Positions 1 through 13,254 of a stretch of DNA of 64,000 nucleotides are shown here, in pieces (the stretch's first letter is position 1; every line of letters begins with the position of its first letter). This stretch comes from Tetrapyrgos nigripes. Its lineage: Eukaryota > Basidiomycota > Agaricomycetes > Agaricales > Campanellaceae. Both the position numbers and the translations under genes were made by a program. The notes under the pieces were generated by a model. It did no database searches. It saw only the letters and a list, made by a program, of their open reading frames with translations, and was not told where the DNA came from. The DNA lies in NCBI GenBank assembly GCA_013368315.1, contig JAACJM010000113.1, forward strand, positions 186,001-250,000, written 5' to 3'.

Positions 1-30
1 AAATTCCTCCGGTGAATGAAAATCACCTAC

Positions 31-992
31 AAGCCAGATGTGTCTTCTAGCCGTATCTGATTTGCTGCCAGAAGCGACCGGACAGTAGGGTCATTCCATA
101 ATTTGATCATGTCTTCAGAACAATTGTGCAGTACGACTCCCGGATCCTTGGGATCGTCAAAGTCGATGCCTTGATTGCTGTCGACACTGGTACGACCGGT
201 GAGAAGGCGACCAAATGCGCCCTTCCAAGGAGACGTGGAATGAATGGATATTTCCTTCGTGGTGCGTGAGGGGTTCGGCAAATTAGTAACGGGATGAAGA
301 TGGGTGGCTTCAGGTTCGTTTGCAGATGACGGGGAAAGTCTTCTCAATAGTGACTCTTCCACCTGAAATAGCGGCAACAATCGCATTTTCAGTTTGAGAT
401 GTTCTGGAGTAAGAACTGGGATGGGTTCAGGCCAGGGGCTCGGTGGCCGGCTGGATTCCCCTATTGGAGAGGAATCGGGGGATGGGTAGGCTGAAGCGGC
501 TTGGACAGCGTTCATCAAGTTGAGGATAAGACGAATGGACCGGACGACGTTCAGCTGTATGACGGCTCTCCATGAGGCCCGCTCATTTTTGAAAGCCTTA
601 TTCGAGTGAATGAGCTGAAAATCTGAGAAGGGTTATCGAAGGCATGAGTAGAAGTGTTCTGTCCCTTACTCTTGAGTGTAGTAGATTTTCCTAGAGTTAA
701 GGTTAATTATATGCTGACGTGCAAGTGAGACTCAACCTACCTGATTCACTCTGGCCTGGAGTTGAAATGAGTATTACGAGGGGTCGTGCAAGGAAAAACA
801 CCACACACCCAACAAAAGTACCTTGATCGGTTTTTGCTCTCTTTTCTCTGCCTGCCTCTGACGATTTATTTCCTCGTCGATTGCGTCTGATCTAGCTTTG
901 GCCTCTGCACGTTGCTGAGGTGTCTCAGACTCTTGAAATTGCTCCAAAGCACGCGTAATGGGGTCATCGTCGGTCACACTAGGGCGAACCAT
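31..992 (-). CDS. G protein alpha subunit, partial (3' end beyond window)
   Basis: Heterotrimeric G-protein alpha subunit, a membrane-associated GTPase that relays GPCR signals. Exons read on the minus strand: 992-809, 755-741, 690-670, 622-31, then a donor at 30 and an intron running off the window. Joined, the G1/P-loop is GQSESGKST, split over three exons, followed by TLKNFQL as in fungal G-alpha proteins. The charged N-terminus (DAIDEEINRQRQAEKREQKP) also fits the family. Exon 4 holds the start of the helical domain and a Ser/Pro-rich insert of about 100 residues, then the conserved LHNCSEDMIKLWNDP and RLEDTSG. Switch regions and the C-terminus are missing. Phases agree across all four exons. 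The insert suggests one of the expanded Agaricomycete G-alpha paralogues rather than the conserved GPA1-type copies; that last point is inference. Confidence 0.9.
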
Positions 993-1121
993 AGCGACAG
1001 GACGAAAGGAGGTTGTGGAAGTAAAGGAGAGAGAAGGAGACAGAGCGCAGGAACGACATCTTCATGAGTTCAGAATCTCAATGTATAGTCCAAATGCAAC
1101 ATGTCCCATTTGGTAATTCCA

Positions 1122-1574
1122 TCACTTCTTCTTCCCGTACAACCTCCACCTTCTAATTTTTCCTCCTGGGATCCATCTTTCCTTGGTGGTATAGCCTCTA
1201 TGGATTTCATGCGATATCAACCCCATAACTGACTTTGTTCCAGCAATATCTCTGAAGTTGTGAAGACCGCGGCCGCCGACCAGTGGGTACCCATGGTCAC
1301 CCTCTTGACAGAGGTCTGTCCCACGTTTGGCTTCGCTTAAGCTGGCCATGTGTGCAGAGAACTGATTTTTGGACGCGCCTTTCAGATGTCTAACTTTGGC
1401 AGGCGTCTGCAAGGCTGTGGTCATTTGTCGCTCGAGGAAGCTTCTGCTCCCGACTCCTGCTATCAGCGACTTCATTCGCTTTCCGAACCCTCTTGTACTA
1501 TTACGTTGATGAACAAGGTCCCACAACTTCTCCCGTGCACTGATTAGACCATATGGCTGGGTTATCACAGTCAA
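1122..1574 (-). CDS. Hypothetical basic protein, probable terminal exon
   Basis: Open stretch of about 150 codons ending in a Lys-rich tail (RRWRLYGKKK, then stop). It is not recognised as any family. Arg, Lys and Gly are frequent throughout, and the composition looks like real protein, possibly a ribosomal or mitochondrial basic protein. No ATG lies at its left border; a possible acceptor (ctgttag) stands just upstream on the minus strand near 1575, so this is probably a last exon whose first exon I could not place. It lies 130 bp upstream of the G-alpha start, same strand. The alternative is a chance open frame. Confidence 0.35.
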   Translation of the reverse strand: MTVITQPYGLISAREKLWDLVHQRNSTRGFGKRMKSLIAGVGSRSFLERQMTTALQTPAKVRHLKGASKNQFSAHMASLSEAKRGTDLCQEGDHGYPLVGGRGLHNFRDIAGTKSVMGLISHEIHRGYTTKERWIPGGKIRRWRLYGKKK

Positions 1575-2060
1575 CCTAACAGGCGATCTAGGCTTTTGGC
1601 TTCAAGCTCCTTTTCTGTTTCATGCACCCATTATTATTGACACGCAGGTATTTGAACCTCAAGTACGCAACTGCTTTCGAGTCATGACGTGATTGTCTAG
1701 GAAGTCTGCTTGTTTACTCGGCAGTTGATCTGCAATCACTGTACTACTACGATACTACGATATACCTTCCCGTCTTTCACTTCCTTTGGCTCACACGGGA
1801 AGCTGATTCTTATTGCATTTCTCGCAACAAGGGGACATTTACAAGGTGGATTGTTTCTTGCCTTCTCGAGGACCGTCGCTCAAAATTATTTTTCCCTGCT
1901 GCTCCGTCGTACTCTACTACGTCACTGCTTGTTAAGACGAGCGAGAATGTTTCCAGAAGCTGAACTTGAAGGAGATCAACTACCACCCTGCTTCCTGCGG
2001 AAGAGCTGTTGCACAACGCTAACCCCTCAGGATCTCAAGATCATGCAGAACATAGCCCAC
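1575..2060. other. Unassigned intergenic DNA
   Basis: No gene, RNA or repeat recognised between the basic-protein exon and the sar1 relic. Short open frames on both strands show no family motif and no splice-joined continuation. Confidence 0.5.
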
Positions 2061-2760
2061 TTATAAAAGTTCATTTTCGGTACTACTATGCTTCAATTCG
2101 CCGCACAATATGTCTTGTTTTCCTTACGTCGTGGCAAGCTCACAAAGTTGGCAGCCCTGTCTCCGTTGTTTCCCTGTCCGCAGAATGATGCATCAGTCAC
2201 CTTCAGTCACCAGGTTTTCTCAAAATGTTATTGTCTGTCTATAGATAACTCCGGATTGATGGTGAGCAGCACAATTAACTAAGTCATGGTTCTGCGCTTG
2301 ATATTGAGATAGACATTAATAAGGATGTAAGGATGGGAGGTTTGCTGATCTTCAATCTTCTCTGCACCCGAGTAATTCTGCAGATAAGTAATGAGGTCTT
2401 ATTCGCTGTTCACGAGCCCTTATTTAGGAGGTGGTTTTCGCTCTCAGCCGACGTTTCTACGTTCACTAAAGCAAGTTGTTTACCCTGTTGACGCTGATGG
2501 TATTGTCTTCCAGAACGGTTTGCAGAAGCCAGGAGAGACATGGAGGAATTGTCTATCATTTTTACTAAATTATTCATTTCTCAGTCAACGGTGCTTACCG
2601 AGACTTGTATGAATTTCGTGGTGAAGGAGTGCTTGCCATCACACGACTTCTAGAAATATTCATGTGTCTGAAGCAGGATACGGAGAGGTCAGTGGTCATA
2701 GAGAAACGTGGTAATGGCATTGCTGATTATCACCACAGGGTCACATAGCTATCACAGTAT
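2061..2760 (+). pseudogene. Decayed tandem duplicate of sar1
   Basis: A colinear but degenerate copy of the neighbouring sar1 gene. It aligns from the promoter (tataaaagttcat at about 2063, against tataaaggttcat at 3151 in sar1) through to the final exon. Introns are kept: the acceptor ctgcagataa, the intron-4 stretch gacgtttctac and the last-intron stretch gtcagtggtca all have counterparts, so this is a DNA duplication and not a retrocopy. Damage visible by eye: P-loop DNAGKT has become DNSGLM, so the GTP-binding lysine is lost; blocks equivalent to sar1 3711-3729 and 3756-3773 are deleted, and a large part of exon 5 is missing; frames are broken throughout. The final exon retains 'acatagctatcacagta' against sar1 'gatggctctcgcaatac'. 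No functional product is expected. Confidence 0.85.
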
Positions 2761-3209
2761 TCGGGGGGTACATAGCGTGTAGCTGTGACTGAGAGCTCTT
2801 TTTCTACTTCGGCCGCGCTCCATTGAGCTCAGACCTCTCAATTTCCTTAAATATAAACTGCCTATTTTGCAAACACGTATTTGCTATCGTGTCGACTCGT
2901 GGCAGATGCTCCGTCTGCCCTCTGTCTACTTCGACTGCTCGAGCGCTCAAGACCAAAACTTCAGAGGTGCCACGGGTTTTCACAAGTTGCATGAAAGAAA
3001 GGTTTTCCTCAAATCACTGCAAAAACGTTCGAGTGATGATCGAAACCAGAAGCACTCGGACTGACGTGGTACGTCGTGTTGTCCACGCACCTGAAGTACA
3101 GGCGTCAACGCCCATAACTTCAACTTGAATGAGTCATTTTTTCTGCGTTTTATAAAGGTTCATCCCTTGGGTTATTACTACCTTGAATTCGAAACCCTAG
3201 CGATACAAG
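2761..3209. other. Intergenic DNA upstream of sar1
   Basis: Contains the sar1 promoter region at its right end. Open frames at 2804-3128 on both strands are uninformative. No repeat or RNA recognised. Confidence 0.5.
3151..3156 (+). promoter_or_regulatory. TATA-like box of sar1
   Basis: TATAAA in the context gttttataaagg, 54-59 bp upstream of the sar1 ATG. The same box survives in the decayed copy near 2063, showing that the promoter was part of the duplicated segment. Assignment is by position and consensus only. Confidence 0.5.
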
Positions 3210-4110
3210 ATGTTCCTTTTCGACTGGTTTTGGAGTGTACTCGCACAGCTCGGTAGTGTAGTCTCCATCTTTTCTCTCTCCACAAACTGATGCGTCAATC
3301 GGCAGGTCTCCTTAATAAAAATGCGAAAATTTTATTTCTAGGTCTCGACAATGCTGGGAAGACGGTGAGCTGTGGTATGCCACTCTAGCATGTTGATCCC
3401 TAAGCTCCTCAAGTTGCGCTAGACATTGCTTAACATGCTCAAGAATGGGAGACTTGCCGTTCTTCAGCCTACTTTGCATCCAAGTCAGTACAAAATGACA
3501 TTTTTTCCAGAGCTTTGACGTTCATGTTCCTGCAGATAACGAAGTTTTGTCCATCGGAAACGTTAATTTCACAACTTTTGATCTTGGAGGGCATAAACAA
3601 GGTGCATCTTAACCTCACTCGCCTCTAGCTACCTCAATGACGTTTCTACATTTGCCACAGCACGGCGTTTATGGCGAGACTACTCCGCTGACGCCGATGG
3701 TATTGTTTTCCTAGTTGACTGTGCCGAACCAGAACGGTTTGCAGAAGCTAAGAGAGAGCTAGATGGTCTACTTTCCATGGAGGAATTGTCCATGATTCCT
3801 TTCCTTGTCCTGGGCAACAAGATAGACGCTGCCGGCGCTGTGAGCGAAGAGCGATTGAGGTTTGAGCTTGGTCTTTACCAGACCACTGGGAAGGTTCTTG
3901 ACTTATTTATCTCTGCCGATTTTTATGCTCACTGTTCCGGATGGTTTCAGGATAAAGTGTTCCTTGAGAATATACGCCCTCTTGAATTATTCATGTGCTC
4001 TGTGGTACTCAAGCAGGGATACGGAGAAGGTCAGTGGTCACTGGAAAACCGAGAAAACTGCATCATTGACTATCACTACAGGATTTAGATGGCTCTCGCA
4101 ATACGTATAA
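3210..4110 (+). CDS. sar1: Small COPII GTPase Sar1
   Basis: Sar1 initiates COPII vesicle formation at the ER: GTP-bound Sar1 inserts its N-terminal helix in the membrane and recruits Sec23/24. Seven exons: 3210-3252, 3306-3364, 3423-3483, 3536-3601, 3661-3893, 3951-4029, 4082-4110, total 189 residues, the family's normal length. Visible motifs: N-terminal amphipathic [16 protein letters not shown]-loop GLDNAGKT (residues about 30-37), QPTLHP, DLGGH switch II, NKID, and the C-terminal [11 protein letters not shown]. All phases close. The donor of intron 5 (gttcttg at 3894) is non-canonical beyond GT. PIG-M follows 100 bp downstream on the same strand. The upstream neighbour is a decayed copy of this gene. 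Confidence 0.97.
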
Positions 4111-4209
4111 CCACAGAGTGTATATATAATTACAGTTCAATAGAGTGTCCCAACTTGTAGTCCCTTTAGTAGCCTTTACAAACTTTACATACACCTTTTT
4201 TGGTAATAC

Positions 4210-5750
4210 ATGGTTCCGACCTGGCTACCGCAGGCCTTGCGTTCATTTCGACATGTTCTCCTTATCTCAATCCTCATTCGCATTGGCCTCATCCTGTACA
4301 GTGAATGGCACGATAGCCGATCGACAGTCAAGTACACTGACATAGACTATCGCGTGTTCAGTGACGCGGCCGACTTCCTTCTTCATCCGGGACCTGGAGA
4401 TGTAAACGTAGCTCAGGGACCACTCAAGACGTTCTTAGGATGGAAATTTGAGGTCGGAGAGTGAGTATCTCGTTAACCACATTCATCAGCGAAGCTCAAG
4501 AGCCTTTCAGTCCTTATTCACGCGAAACATATCGATACACTCCATTGCTCGCACTGCTCGTCTCTCCCAACGTCTGGTTTCATCCTTCATTCGGCAAATA
4601 TCTCTTTGCAATATGTGATATTATCAATGGAATTTTGATCTACCGGCTTCTTCTCGATATTATCCTTCCTTCCTTGCAGAATGGTGTCGAACCGCCCACT
4701 GCAACTACCAAAAAGCGCGAATCCCAGAGTCCGGGCCTCCAAAACATTTCCTATACGAAAGAACTAGCCACATTCATCAGTGCCATCCATCTTTTGAATC
4801 CTTTGGTCTTCTCAATATCTACTCGAGGTTCTTCGGAGAGCGTCCTCTCTTTGTTTGTCTTGTTGACCCTTTATGCCTCGCTGAAGGAACAATGGGGCCT
4901 TGCGGCCATTATGCTCGGTGTCAGCACTCACTGGAAGATATACCCGGTCATTTACGGTGCAGCTAGTGTCAGTGCCTTGACTGGGACGGTGACAGGGAAA
5001 AACTGTCTCATGTCATTGGTCAACATGAAGACGATGAAATTTGGGCTGCTGAGTGTTTTCACTTTCGCAACACTCAACACTGTGTGCTTTCTGATGTGTG
5101 TTTCTGTGTTTTACTTCAGTTGACTGCGACTGATGATAAAGGAGCAGCTGGGGACACCCTTTTCTTCACGAATCTTATTTGTACCATCTTCACCGTTTGG
5201 ACCATCGTCATAATTTCTCTCCCTACTTCTACCTCACTTACTTGACATATCCGCCACTGTCACAGAATATCTCTGACATCGGTTCATCGTCTCTGTGGAG
5301 CCAACTGCTAAGATCACCTCTCACAAGTTTTCTTCCCCAAATGGTCTTAGCACTCATTGCTGGGCTGTACTTCGGTCGCAGAATTCGTGACTTACCTTTT
5401 GCCTGGTTCGTTCAAACTGCTGTATTTGTGAATTTCAACAAAGTGTGCACATCGCAGGTAAAGTCTTCCGTGTGTCTGTCTGTGTTGCACTTGCGCTTAC
5501 CACGTACCCACAGTACTTCCTTTGGTATCTTCTTCTGCTTCCCCTCATCATACCACGCCTCCGCCTTTCTACTCGACAAGTATGTGTATATATCGGAGTA
5601 TGGGTAGCTGTACAAGCACTATGGCTCGGCGAAGCATACCAACTCGAGTTCCTCGGGGAAAACGTGTTTCTGGGACTGTGGATGCGAGGATTATTATACG
5701 TTGTAGGCAATTGTTGGGTTTTAGCAGGATTAATGCAGAGCTACGTATAG
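4210..5750 (+). CDS. GPI14: GPI mannosyltransferase 1 (PIG-M)
   Basis: ER-membrane enzyme adding the first alpha-1,4 mannose of the GPI anchor from dolichol-phosphate mannose. Exons 4210-4460, 4511-5095, 5148-5457, 5514-5750 give 460 residues. Diagnostic: the luminal DXD motif in KYTDIDYRVFSDA near residue 45, RETYRYTPLLALLVSPN, FGKYLFAICD, HWKIYPVIY, and WGHPFLHESYLYHLHRLDHRHNFSPYF spanning the second intron. About ten hydrophobic stretches agree with a GT50 polytopic enzyme. For intron 1 I chose the 50 bp version (acceptor at 4510) over a 29 bp alternative because of length and because it gives DPYSRETYRYTP. The stop is 25 bp from the convergent ASA1 stop. Confidence 0.95.
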
Positions 5751-5775
5751 AAGGATGCAAACTAATCTTACTGCT

Positions 5776-7285
5776 CTATTTCTCAAAACTGATTAATTCC
5801 CAAACGGATACACGATTATCTTTTGCACCTGCTACCAGCCACCGACTACGTCTCAATTTTTCATCCTCGGTCATATCCTCCTCGTCACTTTCAACGTTAG
5901 ACACGTCACTTGACAACGTCCGGGCGAATTCAAGGGCTTGACAGCTGCTTTTGTGATATCTTAGAGTTCCCAGAGGCTTAAACGTTCTGGTCGAATAAAG
6001 TCGGACTCTGCAATGGTCTCCAATCTCAAGTCAAGCAGCCAAAAGATGGTGCACCTACTTTCCGTCCCAACCTCCCACAGCACAGATCCTGCCATCGTCC
6101 CGGAACGCGACGCAACCATTGCCTGGATGCTTCATTCGACGTACTGTACATGAAGTTTCCGGAGAAGCATTGGACTACAGGATAATAGTGAGATGTCAGT
6201 TGAAAGTAAAGAGGGATATTATGCAGACTGAAAGTTCATATCTGCCTATGAGATGATCCGCAGACACGGAAATTGCCAAGGAATTGTCTTTTGATACACG
6301 CATGGCCATGACTATTTCGTGTAAGGTGAGGTTACTTTTTCTAGAGCCTTGATGGCATACTTACTGGCTTCATTGTGTAGCTTCACACTCCATAGTGACT
6401 CCCAGCCTTGTCCTTCGACAGATTTTTCTTTTTCGGGCGTCGAGTACTCATAAAGAATGACATGTCCACTCTCATGAGCTACCAGTAGACGTAGCTGATG
6501 CGAGCAACTTGAGGATGAGGAAGAAGGGTTTGACGATGTCGTGTAGAGATGTAGAGACATAATGATACCTATGAAAGAATGCTGTCGTTGAAGTTTTCAG
6601 TTACACAAGTAAAAGTCTGAGAGTACCATGAACTCCTCGTCCGTTTGGCGCAGGACTCTGGGTCCGCTTGCCGACAGCTGCATGTAACCTTTCTTGAGAG
6701 GGCAATCTCCAAATATCCACCTGTCTGAATTAGAAGAGACAGCAATAGTCTGAGACAAGTATCTTCACCTCTGACGACTCGACCAAGTTGGGTAGAGCAA
6801 TAAGAACTTCTGTTTGATTGGAAGAGCTCTCCGTTTGAGTATCTGAATCCGTGCGTACTGGTTGGGGCATTAAGGAGAAACGACAGTAGTTCAGCGAGTT
6901 GACATCCATTGAGTATCTCAAAGCTGGCTTCGGTTCAGCAAGAGAGGCGGATCCCATCAACCTAGGACTTTCGGAGACACGGACCCAGACATTCAGTTTG
7001 TTGTCCCTACCATGACTAGAATCACATAAGAGGCATAAGCATCAGAGACAAAATGAGAAACAGACCGACGGACGTGATGACACTATTCTCCCATTCCTCC
7101 ACTCCGAGAATACCGTCGGAGTGTGCCTTCCAAGAGGTGATAGCTCGAAGAGACCTCGTGGAGGTAACTATGACCAGTCCTGAAGAGTCCGAAGAATATA
7201 TCCTTTCATTGTCATCAGAAAAATGAAGTGCGGTGATTGGATTGGGATGAGAACGCAGTAGGTGTTTGGGAGAGGGAGGTTCCAT
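5776..7285 (-). CDS. ASA1: WD40 protein, ASTRA-associated protein 1
   Basis: Homologue of yeast Asa1 (metazoan GNB1L), a WD40 subunit of the Tel2/Tti-linked ASTRA complex that supports PIKK kinases. Exons (minus): 7285-7074, 7015-6769, 6720-6627, 6568-6365, 6311-6229, 6174-6059, 6007-5776, total 395 residues. WD-like blades are visible: LLRSHPNPITALHFSDDNERIYSSDSSG and KAHSDGILGVEEW at the N-terminus, HGRDNKLNVWV, and near the C-terminus HPGNGCVAFRDDGRICAVGGWDGK followed by LVAGAKDNRVSVWELI. A Ser-rich loop sits in exon 4 and an acidic loop in the last exon. The donor of intron 5 (gtctgc) is weak, but phases agree throughout. Its 3' end faces that of PIG-M with 25 bp between stops. Confidence 0.88.
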
Positions 7286-9757
7286 TGATAGGCTTGTACA
7301 GCCACACCTGCAAACGGCATTTGCGGCAGCCTCACTGCCATCAAGCTCGTCACACTTCGTCCTCTTGTTTGCTTTGAAACCAAAACTACTCCACGGCCAC
7401 CTGGAATGGAGATGATTTCTAAGGTTCAGTCAATGTGAAAGATTGCCGTCAAATGGATGATGCCGTGGAAGACAAATTTCAATGAACAGGTTCACGATGA
7501 AGGACCCCTGTGCCTTCCTCGAGCTCGAACATTCTTTAAATGATCTTCCATGGAGTATTATTACTAGGGACGATGTTCCGTTGACCACCGATCGTGACCA
7601 CGCGACATCCCGGTCCGACTTGAAGTAGCTCGCCGCTAACAAACTTGTTCTCCTATGATGACCGTCGAGACCCCTAGCTCGCTGCCAATGTCCAGACTCA
7701 TTTCCGGACGGGGTGTTCTCTTCGCCGTCAATTCGAGGGCATTTATTGTGGTTAGACCCTGGATCTCAGTAACTGACTGGCACCTCACAGTACTCTATAC
7801 TTACGGCGAGACGTCGCAACGACTTGATGAGCCAGGACCCGGACCATATGCAGCAGCAACAAACGCGTCTCAATTCGAGAGGCGGAAAACTGGTATCTCA
7901 AATGGCCGCTTTGCTACAAATTGGCTACAAAATATACAGCTGAATATGACTCACGACTAGAATGAAAGCAAGTTGTCTCACATCCGTGGATGGGAAAGGC
8001 CGTCGTTAGCCTATTAGAAAATAATGCTAATATTATGCACAGAAGGCGCACAGTTTTACGACTTGTTGAACGAGAAAGTCTCAAGACATACCGCGCGAAT
8101 TCGAAGATGGGAGAATAGGTTTCGCTGCGCAATCGTAAGTTTTTTTTGCTGCGGTTACAAGCCCACCCCACAGTGACATACTAACCGGTGCTATCCTTAA
8201 GGTATTATCTTAGCCTTTCAGAAACACTTACAGCACAGCTCGGATTGAATAATGAGATCTGCAGGGCGACGGTGAAGCAAGACTCTATCAGGATCAGCAA
8301 TTATTTACATCTTTCAAATTGCCAGCGTGTTACCAGCACTGTGGCATTTGCTGTAGCAACACTTACTACTCTAAGTACATAGCGAGCGTACTGCGGCATA
8401 CGGCTTAATGAGAATTTTCCGCGGAAGGAACTCCGAACCACAGGCTTGGATGTTTCAAAACGAAAACTTTCAACCACTTTGGATCTTTGATTGCTTGTTT
8501 CACGCCGTTGCTTCCTGACCATCATTTCTACTATTGCGCACCCTGTACGGGAAGGTCGAGATCATCGGCATAGGCCCAAGAGTCGTCAGGTAATTCGGAG
8601 TATGTGAGCAGACGCCCCGGCCTGTTGCGATATACAGAGGAGCAGGACCGACGGACCCGAGTCCGCGTCCCGAGTCAGCGACCGGACTGGTTTGTGTCTG
8701 GATCTTAATTTGAACCGGAGCAGTCCAAGAGGCTCGTACGTGAATCGTCATCTCTGCACAACAGTGGACCTCAGTGGACTGCACCCGAGTCCCGACTACT
8801 GATGGAGAACGGCCTCGTGGCCGAGGCGCCGGCTCTTGCACAAAACTACGTCCTAATTATAAGTACACTTGTCTTTGGCTTTGTATTCTTGCATACTACA
8901 GTGCTGCAGCAACTCGACGCAATTGATCTCGAAGTAGCGACGAACTAATAGGATTCGGAAAACATGAAGCACCAAAAACTTTCCTGACTGTATTCTTAAT
9001 GATTTTTCCATATGTGCATAGCATGACCTCTGCAAGAACTTCTGCCCGTAGCTTTGCTAAGTCATAGCTGAAAGCCTCTGTGTGTGACTGTTATCCTTTT
9101 GAAAAGCTACACCGGCGGGTGATCTCGGACGAAAGAATATGACATGTATTATAAGACCAGAATGTCCTACTTCACTACGCCTTCATCTACTACTTGTTCG
9201 AAAATTGATCATCAGTAAGAAAATGAACTGGATACGTACATAGCTGTGGTTCATCTTATAGGATTCCAGCAAGAGGCTGCAAGACGGAGGAGGCGGAACA
9301 CTGATGCCAAATTGACGAAAACATACCTAGAAGGGTGTACTATAGTCTCCCTAGGCAGGGTACCCTCGCTTATTTAGACATTGCGTCAAAGGAACGAGGA
9401 CAGAGAGGAAGAGGAAGTCAAAATGAAAGGCAGAATTACGTTGAGAGAGGGGGGATTATAAAAGCTGAAGAGGGATCTATCTAGACGTTGAGGCCGGACT
9501 ACGTGTGTAAAGCTGAAAAAATGCTGGGCCACTGCATGAAGAAACTTCAACTAGAAAGCAAGGCATCGACGCGTTGACGCGCCTGGGTTCCCACGGATCC
9601 GGGAACTGGATTAGCCGGAGGCCTGGAATTATTTACATGTGGACAAAAGAGTCCCCCAATTGAACTTGACCATGGGCATTTGACAAGGAAGGTGATACTC
9701 ATATTTACGGTCGTAGAAAGATGCTATAATACAATAAGTGTACAGTCCTTCAATAAA
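7286..9757. other. 2.5 kb without recognisable gene
   Basis: I could not join any set of open frames into a known protein. Longest stretches are 7655-7960 (+) and 8500-8841 (-), both without motifs. 8640-8700 is GC-rich with near-repeats of ACTCGGGT-type words. The right part (9350-9750) is AT-richer, with a tataaaa-like word near 9457, and lies downstream of the next minus-strand gene. It could hold a lineage-specific gene, old transposon remains or regulatory DNA; nothing seen decides. Confidence 0.4.
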
Positions 9758-10448
9758 TCAAACATGCTTATCGGCTTTGCTCTTCACATCACCAGCTGTC
9801 TCGGAAACCTTCTCTGCTCCTGCCGACTTCGCATCTTCAGCCTTGCTTCGTCCCCATCCAAGCCAACTGAACCACCCAACCTTCGCCTGCTCTTCCTTGT
9901 GCTCTACCGAACTCCTTGCTTCATTATACAGATTTTCCGTCGAATCCTTAGCACCCTTCCGGTACTCGTTGAATTTGGCCTGTGTATCACTTGCCGCCTG
10001 CCTCGTCCTCGCCTCTGCATCGTGTATTGTCTTATCCGCTGAAGCCTTAAGCTCGTCATATTTGAGCTGCCCCTGCTTGACAGCATCATCTAATCGTGCC
10101 CTTCCCGAGTCTACCGCTTCCCTTGCCTTCTTCTTAGCCTCTTCTTCGTCAGCTTTTGCCTTGGCTTGCAAGCGGGTAGCCTCGTCTTGGTTATTGTAGT
10201 ACCAGTACGCGCCTGCTGCAGCAGCTACAGCAACGGCACCAAACACCAGTGTGTTGCTGCTTTTTGGCTTTTTGACTTCAGGTCCTGGGTCTTGGAGGGA
10301 TGCGTAGGATCGTTTGACCTGTCGAAACAAAATATCCATCGTGAGCCAAAATGGTCATACATTAGGTTGTTATCTAACTTACCCTTGCCCCTACGGCGAG
10401 GGATGGGGAGGAACGTTTGGCAACACGGACAGCTTGAGTACGAAACAT
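9758..10448 (-). CDS. Mitochondrially targeted single-pass helical protein
   Basis: Two exons, 10448-10383 and 10318-9758, giving 208 residues. The N-terminus MFRTQAVRVAKRSS... VKRSYAS is Arg/Ser/Ala-rich and ends in RSYAS, a typical matrix-targeting and cleavage pattern. One transmembrane segment follows (TLVFGAVAVAAAAGAYWYY, about residues 45-63). The rest is a long Lys/Glu/Ala/Asp-rich amphipathic region with apolipoprotein-like periodicity (EEEAKKKAREAVDSGRARL, KYDELKASADKTIHDAEARTR), interrupted by a GWFSWLGWG turn near the end. Small proteins of this design are common in Agaricomycetes and some are labelled calcofluor-white-hypersensitive; the family function is unknown to me. Probably an inner-membrane protein with a helical domain on one side. 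Confidence 0.75.
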
Positions 10449-10884
10449 GGTGGTGGTTATGGAGGAAGATGCGTTGTGCTTTTTAATTTAAGCTTTGCAT
10501 GCCTTCAGGTGTATGACATAGTTCTGACGTAGGTGTAGGCTGGCGTCATCCTCCCTGTCATGTGGTCCACTTTCAGATCCTACCGTTCTATGACATTCAT
10601 TGAGGAAACGTTCACCCAGGAACGCTACAGAAGACTAAGAATGTGAAGGCAATCGGCTCCAGGTGACGGTAGCGGATGAAAATCACAGGTGATGCGCCTG
10701 GCATTGGCCTTTCTTTGAATGTACAGTCAAAATTACTAGATGTGTATTCCAATAACCATTACGAACAATAAAAAAAACTGAAGAGTTTTGTATAGATATG
10801 TAGTAAGTACATGAGCGACTACACGAACGCTCAACGATGACAGACAGAGGAAAGAACCCAAACCAGTACCCGCTATACACTAAA
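10449..10884. other. Intergenic DNA
   Basis: Upstream of the mitochondrial helical protein and downstream of the fumarate reductase gene; both are on the minus strand. A poly-A run lies near 10769. No gene recognised. Confidence 0.5.
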
Positions 10885-12997
<2,113 letters not shown>

Positions 12998-13043
12998 GAC
13001 AATACGGATATAAGGAGAGGAACGTCTTTTTTCGGTTGTGGAA

Positions 13044-13095
13044 GTGGCTTTAAAGGGAGCTTAAATAGCCAATCAAAGTGGTTTTAAAGGGAGCT
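13044..13095. promoter_or_regulatory. Direct repeat with CCAAT in fumarate reductase promoter
   Basis: Two near-identical words, gtggctttaaagggagct (13044-13061) and gtggttttaaagggagct (13078-13095), separated by a segment containing ccaatcaaa. They lie about 50-100 bp upstream of the minus-strand ATG at 12997. Duplicate TTTAAA-like elements and a CCAAT word suggest core promoter or factor sites; this is inference from position. Confidence 0.4.
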
Positions 13096-13254
13096 CAAAA
13101 TACATGTGATTTTATCTTTACCTGACCCCGCGCCGACCGGAAGCCTCCGGAAGCGGTCGTTCATAGCACCTGCTGAAGCGAGTTTTGACAAATTCTCGTA
13201 TTCATGTGCAAAGCACACCCCGGATGGTATTCTAGTTTGATGAGGTACACGACT

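Noticed and set aside
1640..1690. A tRNA-like T-arm word (ggttcaaatacctgc on the minus strand)
   Set aside because: No matching acceptor stem, D-arm or anticodon arm could be folded around it, and the flanking T-stem has only three pairs.
4461..4510. 29 bp intron in PIG-M (acceptor at 4489)
   Set aside because: Too short for this genome; a 50 bp intron ending at 4510 is in phase and gives a better match to the family.
8500..8841. GC-rich minus-strand open frame
   Set aside because: Low-complexity composition, no motif, no splice-linked partner; likely a chance frame.
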